NCBI GenBank assembly: GCA_012033015.1
Contig: JAAUPS010000021.1
Coordinates: 1-34,396 of the forward strand
DNA length: 34,396 nt
Source of the DNA: Phormidesmis sp. RL_2_1
GTDB lineage: Bacteria > Cyanobacteriota > Cyanobacteriia > Phormidesmidales > Phormidesmidaceae
Reading direction: 5' to 3'
Made by a program: the position numbers and the translations under genes. Shown here piece by piece: positions 17,124-26,300 of this stretch. Every line of letters starts with the position of its first letter. The first letter of the stretch is position 1. Under the pieces are notes generated by a model. The model was given only the letters and a program-made list of their open reading frames with translations, was not told where the DNA came from and made no database searches.

Positions 17124-17427
17124 ATGACAGATTCTCTGCGCAAAAAGAAAATTCTCTCCGTAGGCATTGGGGCCCACGGGGTCGTAGCGGTCGGCGTAAC
17201 CGCCCATGGCATTTTTTCTATTGGCATCATTTCCCATGGCATTGTTTCTATCGGCGTGATTTCGATGGGCGTCTTTTCCGCTGGGATTGTCTCTAGTGGG
17301 GGTATTGGCTGGCGGTCTCATTTCGATGGGGGTAATGACAGCTAGCCCCTCTAGCATGGGGCTCATGACCCATGGCGAGCAGCACGATATGCAAATGCCC
17401 AACCACGATGACATGCAGCACCCATAG
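17124..17427 (+). CDS. Small pentad-repeat protein with Met/His-rich tail, single-base frameshift
   Basis: From the ATG at 17124 the protein reads MTDSLRKKKILSVGIGAHGV and continues as 5-residue units each ending in Gly (VVAVG VTAHG IFSIG IISHG). The register is lost at the G-run 17298-17302. Removing one G continues the same periodicity without a break (IVSSG VLAGG LISMG) and gives a 100-residue protein stopping at 17425-17427. The repeats suggest a very small beta-solenoid or a hydrophobic membrane-seeking sheet. The repaired tail reads LMTHGEQHDMQMPNHDDMQH: His, Met and Asp residues that could bind copper or another metal (inference). Similar Gly-pentad proteins exist in cyanobacteria, with no known function. 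Without repair, a 73-residue protein ends at 17345. Confidence 0.65.
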
Positions 17428-17500
17428 CCAACCTAACTGCCTTCTTGCCGCAATCAGCCGATGCAACGACTAACCCAAAGGCTATTGTCACAACAGGTGT

Positions 17501-20409
17501 TTAGAATTTGCCCTGAAGCGCAGCCACACAGCGATCACAAATCAGCGGATCGGCAGCCGATTCACCTACAGATGTAGCGTAATTCCAGCAGCGATCGCAC
17601 TTCTGCCCGTCAGCATCTACCACAGCAATCATCAGCCCTTCCGTACCACCGCTATACTTCGCCCCTGCCAAATCATCCACACTATCGACAAGCTCTACCT
17701 GAGAAACTAAAAACAAATAACGCAGCTCATCGACTTGATCTAAACCGGTTGCCACACCTTCCGTCGGGTTCATCGTCGCCAACTTTGCCCGCAAATCAGC
17801 ATCTGCAACAAACAGCTTAAGCTTCGCCTGCAAAGAAGAACCAATCGCTTTATCAGAACGCGCTTGTTCTAATACCGTATTGACCTCATCGCGAACGGTA
17901 CGCAATTGAGTCCATACCTCCGTGAGTTCCGGCTGTTGCCACTGATCGTCTAGCTTTACCCAGCCCGATTCAAACACAGATGCGCTCGGCGTTTCATAGG
18001 GCAAAAACTGCCAAATATCTTCAGCCATATGGGAGAGCACAGGCGCTATTGCCTTCGCCAAACTCTCAATCGCCACCGCTAATACCGTCTGACAACTGCG
18101 TCGCCGCACAGAATCTGCAGCGCTAATATACAGGCGATCTTTTGCAATATCCAAATAAAAATTCGACAAATCCACCACACAAAAATTTTGCACCGTCTGG
18201 AAAAACTGAAAGAACTGATACGACTCAAACGCTGTCTTCACATCAGTGAATACTTCCGTCATCCGGTGCAACATATAGCGATCTAATTCAGGCAGCGCCG
18301 CATAGGCCACCCCGTCTTTCGTCGGATCAAAATCATACAAATTACCTAACAAAAACCGCGCCGTATTGCGAATTTTGCGATACACATCCGACATTTGTTT
18401 AACATTGCGCATCCCTAGTCGCATATCGCCCGAGTAGTCCACCGAAGACACCCACAGCCGCAGCACATCTGCGCCGTAAGGCGGTTCCTGCTTTTGGTTG
18501 CTACCGCCCTCAATAATCACCTTCGGATCGACCCCATTACCCAGCGACTTACTCATTTTGCGCCCATTCTCATCCAGCACATAGCCATGAGTCAGCACCT
18601 GCCGGTAGGGCGCACAGCCATTCGTTGCCACACTGGTCAGCAGGCTAGACTGAAACCAACCTCGGTGCTGATCAGAACCTTCTAAATAAATCTCCGCCGG
18701 ATATGTGAGCCCTTCACGCTGCTGTACGACAGCCGCCCAAGAAGAGCCTGAATCAAACCATACATCCATAGTGTCTGTGCCTTTTACATAGGTCTTACCA
18801 TCATGGCGATAGGGCTCAGGCAACAACGCTTCCACACTCATCTCCCACCAAGCATCCGAGCCCTTTTCAGCGACAATCGCCTGCACATGAGCAATCGTTT
18901 CTGGGGTCATCAACGGCTCACCAGTCACCTCATCATAAAATGCAGGAATCGGCACCCCCCAACTCCGCTGCCGCGAAATGCACCAGTCCGAGCGCTCCGA
19001 GACCATCGCCGTAATTCGGTTTTGCCCTTGCGCTGGGATCCATCTCACCTGATCAATCGCCTCTAGTGCTTCATCGACAAAGCCTTTTACAGAAGCAAAC
19101 CACTGCTCTGTTGCCCGGTAAATGACTGGCTTTTTCGTCCGCCAATCGTAAGGATACTTGTGGGCATAGGGTTCGTGTTTTAACAGTACTTTCTCTTCTG
19201 TGAGCGCTTCAATGATGGTGTCGTTAGCTGTTTTCAGCACATTTAGCCCTTCAAAAGCACCGGCTTCAGCAGTAAAGTTACCCCGCTCATCCACCGGACA
19301 TAGAATGGGTAAATTCTCTCTTTTACCTACCAAAAAGTCTTCTTGACCGTGGCCCGGTGCGGTATGAACCAGTCCTGTCCCTGATTCGGTAGTGACATAG
19401 TCGCCGCCAACCACAATCGGACTAATGCGATCAAAAGCACCATCTTTTTCAGCTAAAGGATGGCGGTAAGTTGAGCCGACTAGCGCCTCACCAGGGATCT
19501 GAGCGACCAAGCTTAAGCCCTGGCCAAATTTCTCCGATAGCCTTCCAGCTAGCTCTTTGGCCACAATCAAATACTTAAATGGCTCGCTCGAAGCACTCTC
19601 TACCACCCCATAGGTCAGTGCCGGATTCACCGCCACGGCCACATTCGCCGGAATCGTCCAAGGTGTTGTTGTCCAAATAGCCACACCCAAGCTTTCTAAA
19701 TAAGGTGCTAGCGTCGCTTTTGCAGCCTCAGATGCCCCCACCATTGGAAAAGCAATATAGATACTCGGAGAAATATGATCTTCAGGGTACTCCAGCTCCG
19801 CTTCGGCCAGCGCCGTTTGCGATGAAGGGCTCCAGTGAACAGAGCGGAGCCCTCTATAGATGTGGCCGTTTTCTACCATTTGCCAAACACCCCGAGTTGC
19901 GCCGCCTCATACTCTGGCTGCAGCGTCATGTAAGGATTTTCCCAATCTCCCCACACGCCATAGCGTTGGAAGCCTGCGCTCTGCTTTTCGATGGTTTCTA
20001 GGGCAAATGCTTTGGCTTTTTGCCGTAAGGACAATGGCGTCAGCTCTCGCCGCACCGAAGACTTAAGCTTTTGCAGCACCTTCAGCTCAATCGGCAACCC
20101 ATGGCAGTCCCAGCCGGGCACGTAGCGCACCTTGCGCCCCTGCAGGCTTTGATACTTGTTGACAATGTCTTTAAGAATTTTATTGAGCGCATGGCCCATG
20201 TGCAAATCGCCATTGGCATAGGGTGGCCCATCGTGCAGGATGAAGGGCTCGCCAGGATTCTGCTGAGCAATTTTTTCATAGAGGTTTTGCTCGCGCCAGT
20301 AAGCCTGTAGTTCCGGCTCACGCTTAACGGCGTTAGCTCGCATACTAAAGTCGGTTTGAGGCAGTAGCACGGTTTCTTTGTAGCTTTTAGAATCACTCAC
20401 AATGGTCAC
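17501..20409 (-). CDS. ileS: Isoleucyl-tRNA synthetase, single-base frameshift
   Basis: Charges tRNA-Ile; essential in the cytosol. 969 residues after repair. The N-terminal part (from GTG 20409, or GTG 20400) holds the HIGH-type motif in [16 protein letters not shown] and stops after GVFGKW at 19873. The rest resumes in another frame at [18 protein letters not shown]. The break is at the A3 run on the coding strand (plus-strand T-run 19879-19881): one extra A gives [15 protein letters not shown], exactly as in other IleRS. The editing domain ([16 protein letters not shown]), KMSKS in [11 protein letters not shown], the [11 protein letters not shown] region, and the C-terminal zinc site CDRCWNYA...CDRC are present. 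The gap to the Ycf66-like gene upstream is 95 bp. Because the enzyme is indispensable, a real frameshift is unlikely unless another copy exists. Confidence 0.95.
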
Positions 20410-20504
20410 TTGGGCGGTTGGGTTAAAAGGCGAATTATAGAGATGGAATAGAGATGAATCAGAGGGCTGAGGTCATTTTGCCTTGAAGTTCGATTCGCTT
20501 CAAG

Positions 20505-21815
20505 TCAATCGTCCCAGTTGCTTTCTTCTTTGAGGTTGGAGTTGAGGGTGGAGTTGAGGTTGGGTCTGGGTGGATCGGCAAGGGCGGCTTCGGCAGGCGC
20601 TGTAGTAGCCCCAAAGGGAACAGAGTTTGGAGCAGTGGGCTCAGAGGAATCTGAGGAATCTGAGGAATCTGAAGAAAATGAAACCGACTGCGCAGAATCA
20701 ATCGGCGGCTGTCGCCGGGGAATATCAATCACAGGCTTAGCAGGCTTGGGTCGAGTTAATGCGGTGATGAGGTCTGTAGCCCAACTGATGATAATGAACG
20801 GTGCTGCCAATAGGCTAGGTTTTTTCTGATTTTTGGGCGGAGCTGCCGATCGCTCTGCGGGGGGATCATCTGTCATCGGCGCATCTATGTCCCAATCATC
20901 ATTCCAGTCACTTTCGTTGGCAGCTTCGTTAGCGGCTTCGTTAGCGGCTTCGTTAGCGGCTTCGTTAGCGGTTTCGTTGGCGGTTTCGTTGGCGGTTTCG
21001 TTAGCGGCTACAGGGGTTACGGCTGCTCGGTTGCTGTCATCGGCGGCTGGTTTATCAGCGGCTGGTTTATTAGCGGCTGGTTCGATAAGGATAGACCTAT
21101 TGTCAGACTCGGGTTGATTTGCTTTCGAAAGCTCTGTTTCGCGCTGCCCTGCTTGAGCCGTGTCAGCGTCTTTGGTATCTGATTTAGTATCTGATTTAGT
21201 ATCTGAGAAAGATTCATCTGTAGCTGTTGCTGAGGGCTGCTCTGCTGTGATGTTAGGGCTTTCTATGGAGATCACTTTGGCCTCGGCAAAGCTGGGCAAG
21301 TTTTCGTCTAGTTGGGCGATCGCATCTTCTGAGACAGGTTCATCGGGCATATCTGCCAAAATGCCATCTTCGACAAACTCATAGTCATACACCGGGCGTC
21401 GCCGAGGATCAATACGCTCATCCAAAGCTCGCTTTTCCAAACGCAGCGGCACCGGTTCAGTAGGGGCAATCCGCAGTTGATTGATCTGATTTTTGGCCCA
21501 ATCACTCACCACTTCTGGGGTAATCACCACCGGCGTTTGCTGGTAGACAGGCGTTTTTTCTCGGCGGATAGTCAGCGTTTGCCAAGCCAATGCACCAATC
21601 AGCATGACCGCTGCCATCTGTCCTAGCAAGACCAACAGCGTCATTTGCCCCGCGCCAAACCACAGCACAAGGGCATAAACCAAGCCCAAGCCACTCCATG
21701 CAAAATCTAATGGACGGTGCACTTCTGGGTAAAAGAAGGCCGCCAGATAAAAAGTAAAGCTGCCTAGACCTAGCAACACAGCTAGGATATCAGCCAGTAA
21801 GGTATTTGCGAGCAT
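20505..21815 (-). CDS. Ycf66-like membrane protein with long repetitive C-terminal region
   Basis: 436 residues from the ATG at 21815; an in-frame ATG at 21869 adds 18 residues, and neither has a clear ribosome binding site. The first ~95 residues fit the Ycf66 family of cyanobacteria and plastids: three hydrophobic segments (ILAVLLGLGSFTFYLAAFFY; SGLGLVYALVLWF; LLVLLGQMAAVMLIGALAWQ) and the PEVHRPLDFAWSGLGL loop, then TLTIRREKTPVYQQTPVVIT. The function of Ycf66 is unknown. A long acidic disordered region follows, containing RRPVYDYEFVED and several in-frame arrays (DTKS, ANET/ANEA, KPAAD, SSD). Near residue 355 a further hydrophobic segment (FIIISWATDLITAL) is seen. The sugar transferase gene lies directly upstream on the same strand, and IleS downstream. 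Confidence 0.75.
   Translation of the reverse strand: MLANTLLADILAVLLGLGSFTFYLAAFFYPEVHRPLDFAWSGLGLVYALVLWFGAGQMTLLVLLGQMAAVMLIGALAWQTLTIRREKTPVYQQTPVVITPEVVSDWAKNQINQLRIAPTEPVPLRLEKRALDERIDPRRRPVYDYEFVEDGILADMPDEPVSEDAIAQLDENLPSFAEAKVISIESPNITAEQPSATATDESFSDTKSDTKSDTKDADTAQAGQRETELSKANQPESDNRSILIEPAANKPAADKPAADDSNRAAVTPVAANETANETANETANEAANEAANEAANEAANESDWNDDWDIDAPMTDDPPAERSAAPPKNQKKPSLLAAPFIIISWATDLITALTRPKPAKPVIDIPRRQPPIDSAQSVSFSSDSSDSSDSSEPTAPNSVPFGATTAPAEAALADPPRPNLNSTLNSNLKEESNWDD
20641..20676. repeat. 9-bp tandem array in Ycf66-like gene
   Basis: Four units of TCTGAGGAA, coding SSD repeats on the minus strand; in frame. Confidence 0.9.
20913..21008. repeat. 12-bp tandem array in Ycf66-like gene
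   Basis: Eight units of TTCGTTAGCGGC (variants GGC/GGT), coding ANEA/ANET. Longest array in the window by unit count within a gene. Confidence 0.95.
21046..21090. repeat. 15-bp tandem array in Ycf66-like gene
   Basis: Three units of GCTGGTTTATCAGCG (last diverged), coding KPAAD-type repeats; in frame. Confidence 0.85.
21175..21210. repeat. 12-bp tandem array in Ycf66-like gene
   Basis: Three units of GTATCTGATTTA (last diverged), coding SDTK; in frame. Confidence 0.88.
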
Positions 21816-21896
21816 TCGCCAGTGAGAGTTGCCTATTTTTAGATAGGGCTTTACGGTTTGCTTATCCATTGTGTAGGATAAACGCCGCAGTGAGGC

Positions 21897-22964
21897 TTAC
21901 ATCGCCCCAGATTTTTTGCTAAAAAGCACCAGTACCGTCCTGATAATAAGCTGCACGTCGTACAGCAGACTCCACTTACGCTGATATTGCAAATCTAGCT
22001 GAATGACTTCTTCAAAAGTCGTGACGGTAGAACGGCCATTGACCTGCCATTCACCGGTCATTCCTGGCTTCACATTCAAACGCTGCCACTGAGACACTTC
22101 GTACTGCTCAATTTCATCCGGCGTGGGCGGGCGAGTACCCACCAGGCTCATATCCCCTTTGAGCACATTCCAAAACTGAGGAAACTCATCTAAGCTGGTA
22201 CGCCGTAAAAAGCGACCAATTTTAGTAATGCGCGGATCTTGATCATTTTTGAACAAAGGCCCTTGGATTTTATTGGCCACCTCACGCTTGCGGGCTTCAG
22301 CATCTATCACCATAGAGCGGAATTTCCAAATTCTAAAGCGCTTACCCATCCAAGAGCAGCGGGTTTGGGCAAAAAATATGGGGCCGCCATCTTCACGTTT
22401 GATAGCGATCGCAACTACCACAAACAAGATCGCCGTCAAACCCAAGCCCACTAATGCCCCGATAATATCCATCGCTCGCTTTGCCTTAGAGCGAACCGAT
22501 GGATGGGTCTCAGGCAACTTTTTCAAAGCCGTTTTAAGACTTGCCGGCGTAGGGTCTACATCCGGGACAAACCCGACCGCTGGAGTCGGCTCAATGTGAA
22601 AAATCTTGTCTAGCTCAGTCAAAGACAGTGCCATCATCACCTGAGCAGGCACGTTGATCAAACGCAGCTTGGCATTTTTTGACTGACAGAGCTTGTGGCC
22701 AATGACCAAGGCGCCAATCCCGCTGCTGTCAATAAAAGTCGTTTCAGCAAAGTCTAAAACAATTTCCTTAAGCCCAGGGTGCCTAGCAAACGCCTGCTGA
22801 CAGATTCGCTTAAAAGAAACGGCTTCCACCACCGTAAATGATTTGGTGAGCTTAATCGTACCCATCGACTCCAAAACAGTGGCTTCAAAGTGAGCTTCAC
22901 TGGTCGTTTCATTGGCAATTGGACTGAAATCATGATAACGGCTTGGCATAGCACAAAGCTGCAT
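21897..22964 (-). CDS. STAS domain-sugar transferase fusion (polyprenyl-phosphate hexose-1-P transferase)
   Basis: 355 residues in two parts. Residues about 25-130 form a STAS (anti-sigma-factor-antagonist) domain with FIDSSGIGALVIGHKLC; the second Ser of DSSG corresponds to the phosphorylated Ser of SpoIIAA-type proteins. Residues about 160-355 form a bacterial sugar transferase (WcaJ/WbaP C-terminal type): KRAMDIIGALVGLGLTAI membrane segment, GGPIFFAQTRCSWMGKRF, RIWKFRSMV, RRTSLDEFPQFWNVLKGDMS, LVGTRPPTPDEI and KPGMTGEWQVNGRS. These enzymes put the first sugar phosphate on undecaprenyl phosphate for exopolysaccharide or glycan synthesis at the inner membrane face. The fusion suggests control by a kinase/phosphatase partner switch (inference). 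ATG at 22964 or 22949. The Ycf66-like gene begins 27-81 bp downstream, so an operon is likely. Confidence 0.93.
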   Translation of the reverse strand: MQLCAMPSRYHDFSPIANETTSEAHFEATVLESMGTIKLTKSFTVVEAVSFKRICQQAFARHPGLKEIVLDFAETTFIDSSGIGALVIGHKLCQSKNAKLRLINVPAQVMMALSLTELDKIFHIEPTPAVGFVPDVDPTPASLKTALKKLPETHPSVRSKAKRAMDIIGALVGLGLTAILFVVVAIAIKREDGGPIFFAQTRCSWMGKRFRIWKFRSMVIDAEARKREVANKIQGPLFKNDQDPRITKIGRFLRRTSLDEFPQFWNVLKGDMSLVGTRPPTPDEIEQYEVSQWQRLNVKPGMTGEWQVNGRSTVTTFEEVIQLDLQYQRKWSLLYDVQLIIRTVLVLFSKKSGAM

Positions 22965-23075
22965 AAATAATTGTCAATTTCCAGCCTCCAATAGTTTTCC
23001 CAAAGAACCTATGTCCTCACTGACAGGAAAACGAAGCACTAGAATCCGGTGCTCAAAATATCGTGCACTAAAACA

Positions 23076-23101
23076 TAGCAAATTTAGCTAGCAAATATAG
23101 C
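23076..23101. repeat. 13-bp direct repeat
   Basis: AGCAAATTTAGCT followed directly by AGCAAATATAGCG-like sequence, intergenic, about 115 bp upstream of the sugar transferase. Confidence 0.6.
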
Positions 23102-23360
23102 GCCTTAAAGATAAGCACTCATTGAAGAACGAATGCCGGAATGTATTATACGAACAAAATAAAAATGATAGACGCAGTTAGTGACAGATGCCCTGGTTTC
23201 ACAGTCATGAAAATACTAACGCTAAACTGTGAAAATGCACAAAGAAGCAGGTGAACGTGTTAACGGACGTCTGTTTTCACGGACACAAATTTGACAGCAC
23301 GTCTTTATTGTCTTGTTCTTAACAGGTGCCTGGTTGACCAGAGGTCTTTTTGGCAGGCAC

Positions 23361-23396
23361 ATCTACCCTTGTATACAGATCTACCCTTGTATACAG
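23361..23396. repeat. 18-bp direct repeat
   Basis: Two identical adjacent copies of ATCTACCCTTGTATACAG, intergenic; each holds the dyad GTATAC. Confidence 0.9.
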
Positions 23397-23414
23397 ATAT
23401 GTCTGAATACGTTC

Positions 23415-23455
23415 CAAAAAATAGCACTCAAAAAATAGCACTCAAAAATAACATT
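23415..23455. repeat. 14-bp tandem array
   Basis: Two identical copies of CAAAAAATAGCACT and a diverged third, 50-85 bp after the beta-helix gene stop. Confidence 0.85.
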
Positions 23456-23501
23456 CAGGCTCCAAAAATATTCAACCCCAAAATATTCATTCAGCCCTAG
23501 C

Positions 23502-26052
23502 TTAAGGCAGCACACAGCTACTATCTGTACTGCCAGCGCTGGTAATTGTGGTAGGCCCAAGCGCATTCAAAGGCGCTGTTGGAAAAGTCGCCCTGCCGCT
23601 GACAACAATAGCACCAACATTATTGGCAAAAGTATCATACCCAAAGGTGCCTGCTGGTACGATCGTTGTTGATAATGCTGGTGCTGCAACAGACGTAGCC
23701 GTAATTCCATTCAACACGTAATAACCATTTGGGGCAGTATTATTTTGTAGCTTTAAACACATTGATGGTGTGTTTGTCGGTGCTGGGGGCGCTGCAGAAC
23801 CGCTAAAAGAGAGACATCGTTGCCAGCGATCGCACCAACACCCGCCCCTGCAGCGTCATTCCCTTGAATGACCGCATTCACCGTCGGCGCAGCCGGTGTC
23901 AAAGCAGAAGCCGTATTTGTCACTAAGTTGTTAACCACCGCAATTTTCTCATCTTGGCTATCAATCACAGTATTGTTCTCAATCGCCAAGGCTAAATCGC
24001 CATCGGCAAAAGTAGCCACCACAATGCCAAAGCCACCATTACCCATGACCGGCAGTGGACTAACCGGATTACGTGTAATGCCGGTTTGGGTGACACCACT
24101 TTGCTGCACCCGATTGTGTGAAATTGTGAGTTGTCCGGCTTGGTCACTGTTATGGAAAAATAAAATACCATCTCCCCCCGAACGACTGACCGTATTTCCC
24201 GACACAGTGCCAGCAAATATCGCATGACAAGACATAGCGGTTGTATTACCGCAAGTTTCCAACTCTATTGCTGAGTTGCCTGCTCGATCAATTTGATTGT
24301 TCGTCACACTCACGGTCACTTGAGACATATCATTAGCCTCCAAATCAATGCCATCACCATCACTCCTGAGAATATTGCTAATCTGGTTCTCACTGATAGC
24401 TAAGGTCAAATCAGCCGTTCCCGTTAGCTCAAACCTCATACCGTCATTAGTAGCAGTATCAACAATATTGTTGGCAATAGTCACCTTTGCTTGCCCTGAA
24501 TTTTGGGTCAAAGAGATAGCGCGATTGGTAGCATTGGTGATCAAATTGTTGCGAATCACCACATCCCCCATCCCATTGACAAGATTCACCCCATTAGCAG
24601 CACCCGCAATTTCAAAACCAGAAACACTGTTATTGCCCCCGGCCAGCGTAATACCGTTGACACCTGCAGCCGCAACCAATGGACGAGCCCCTGTACCCAT
24701 ACTCGGCAGCGTCACCAGACCAAACTGAGTGGGCAATGTTGTTGTTGTTCCTATATCGCCATAAACCTGCACCCCGGCTGGAATGGTAAAAGGCTCTAAA
24801 TTGTTTGTTCGGCTATCGCCTGCTTGAACATACACCACTTCGCTGGAACTCACGTTTCTCAGCGCCGTATTATTAGCATCTGTAGTACCCGCCCCTAATG
24901 TCGTAAACGGACTACTGACAGCACCATTGCCCTGATTAGGATTAGTCGCATTAGGTGTCACATGGCGAAAAGTGTAGGCTTGACCAGTATCTGGATCAGT
25001 CGCGATCACTGTTTCGCTGGGCATCCCACGCACTTCACTGCGCACAACAACACTACTATTGCGAGTTAAGTCCTCTGCTGCCCTTGCCCATAAAGGCGAT
25101 TGGCCCGATGATTGGCCCGATGATTGACCAGATGATTGACCAGATGATTGACCAGATGATTGGCCCGATGATTGACCAGCGTCGCGATTGAGCTTACCAG
25201 AGCGTTGAGAGCCCCCGCCAAACCCAGTCCCAATTGAAAAAGCCACCTGAGTGCCAAAAATACCATCACTCTGGACACCTAGGCCCAGCCTCAAACTGTT
25301 GGCCACCCGGTGATCTAAGCGCAGAGCCCCTCCTAGGGCATCGCCTTGATAATAAACTCTGCCGTAGCCCCACAGGCTACCAACACCGCCAAAATGACCT
25401 AACCGTAATCCAGCTTCTAAATCTGCGCCGCCCAATACTTGCTCAAACGACTGCAAGCCTCCTTGGGTAACAAATAACTGATTTCCCTGAAAAAAGAATT
25501 TAAAACTTGATGAGTTGCCGTAGCATCACCAATTTGACTGCTGGTGTTACCGATCGGAATATAGCTATTAAAATGCACATCCCAAGTATCACCCAATAGC
25601 TCCATGCCCAGCCCTAGCTGGTTGAATGTGCTGTTTCCTGTATCTCGAACGTCATAAGACGCGTAGCTGCCTAACAGCATGTTGTCTAGACGCCAGCGCT
25701 GACCCAAAGCAAAAGTTCCACCCCAATGGCCACCACTATCTACACGTGCACTGCTGCTAATGAATGTGACGCGCTTTCCGGCTGTTTGTATTAGCGGAAT
25801 AAATCCATTAATACGAGTAAAGCTGCGTCCGTTGTCACCATTACGTGGGGAATTAAAATCAGCGCTAAAGCTGGGCGTTAAGCGCAAGTCGGCAGCAGAA
25901 CCAGCCGATGCCACCGTCGGTGTTGCTATCGATGGCACTGGGTCTGTCTCAACGGCAGACTTTAAAGCGATATCTTGGGCAACAACAGGAAACGCCAAGT
26001 AAGCTGCCAAACCGGCGGTAGACAAAGTAATTACAGAGAGGTTGCAAAACAT
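23502..26052 (-). CDS. Inverse-autotransporter-like surface protein with beta-helix passenger, two frameshifts
   Basis: 850 residues after repair. Signal peptide MFCNLSVITLSTAGLAAYLA (FPVVAQ) and an N-terminal beta-barrel (about 55-260) with FSADFNSPRNGDNGRSFTRI, DNMLLGSYASYDVRDTG, LGLGMELLGDTWDVHFNSYI and a GVGSLWGYGRVYYQGDA-type segment. Next comes a QSSG linker made by a 12-bp array, then a right-handed parallel beta-helix (about 330-740; repeats such as NSVSGFEIAGAANGVNL, VVIRNNLITNATN). A short C-terminal domain with two Cys (MCLKLQNNTAPNGYYVLNG ... SSCVLP) follows. Frame breaks lie at the T-runs (plus-strand A-runs) 25490-25495 and 23805-23808; one extra T in each restores FFQGNQLFVTQGGLQSF and SLFSGSAAPPAPTNTPSM. 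An outer-membrane adhesin or surface fibre is the likely role. If the breaks are real, the gene is dead. Confidence 0.82.
25098..25181. repeat. 12-bp tandem array at barrel-passenger junction
   Basis: Seven units of GATTGGCCCGAT or GATTGACCAGAT, in frame, coding SGQS repeats. The mix of two unit variants, each in runs, points to unit duplication after divergence. Confidence 0.95.
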
Positions 26053-26087
26053 ATGAAAAAAGCAAGATCAATATGTCACACCTTTGC

Positions 26088-26126
26088 CTGAGTATTCTGG
26101 CTGAGTATTCTGGCTGAGTGTGCTGG
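26088..26126. repeat. 13-bp tandem array
   Basis: Three units of CTGAGTATTCTGG (third diverged), 36-74 bp upstream of the surface-protein ATG. Confidence 0.92.
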
Positions 26127-26220
26127 CAGGCACGATATCGATACAGGTTTCCCTAGCCTAAGGACTGACTAACAAAATTTGATGACATGGAAACGTTGTA
26201 AGCACCTCGACAGACGCTAT

Positions 26221-26280
26221 AGCTCTTACAGCATTAGCTCTTACAGCATTAGCTCTCACAGCATTAGCTCTCACAATATT
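26221..26280. repeat. 15-bp tandem array
   Basis: Four units of AGCTCTTACAGCATT (TC/CC variants), just after the stop of the LIC_10190-like gene. Confidence 0.93.
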
Positions 26281-26300
26281 TTCGGTATGGGGCGATCGCT

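Larger units (their letters stand above)
22965..23501. other. 537-bp gap upstream of sugar transferase
   Basis: No supported gene. Contains a 13-bp direct repeat (23076-23101), a GTGAAAA/TTTTCAC pair flanking about 40 bp near 23229-23280, an 18-bp direct repeat (23361-23396) and a 14-bp array (23415-23455). AT-rich; it probably carries the promoter of the sugar transferase and the 3' end of the beta-helix transcript. Confidence 0.6.
26053..26300. other. Gap with two tandem arrays
   Basis: 248 bp between the surface-protein start and the end of the membrane protein gene upstream. Nothing but a 13-bp array, a 15-bp array and simple sequence; the promoter of the surface protein must lie here or further upstream. 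Confidence 0.6.

Noticed and set aside
23229-23280. GTGAAAA ... TTTTCAC inverted pair as a regulatory stem
   Set aside because: Only 7 bp with a loop of about 40 bp in AT-rich DNA; can easily arise by chance.
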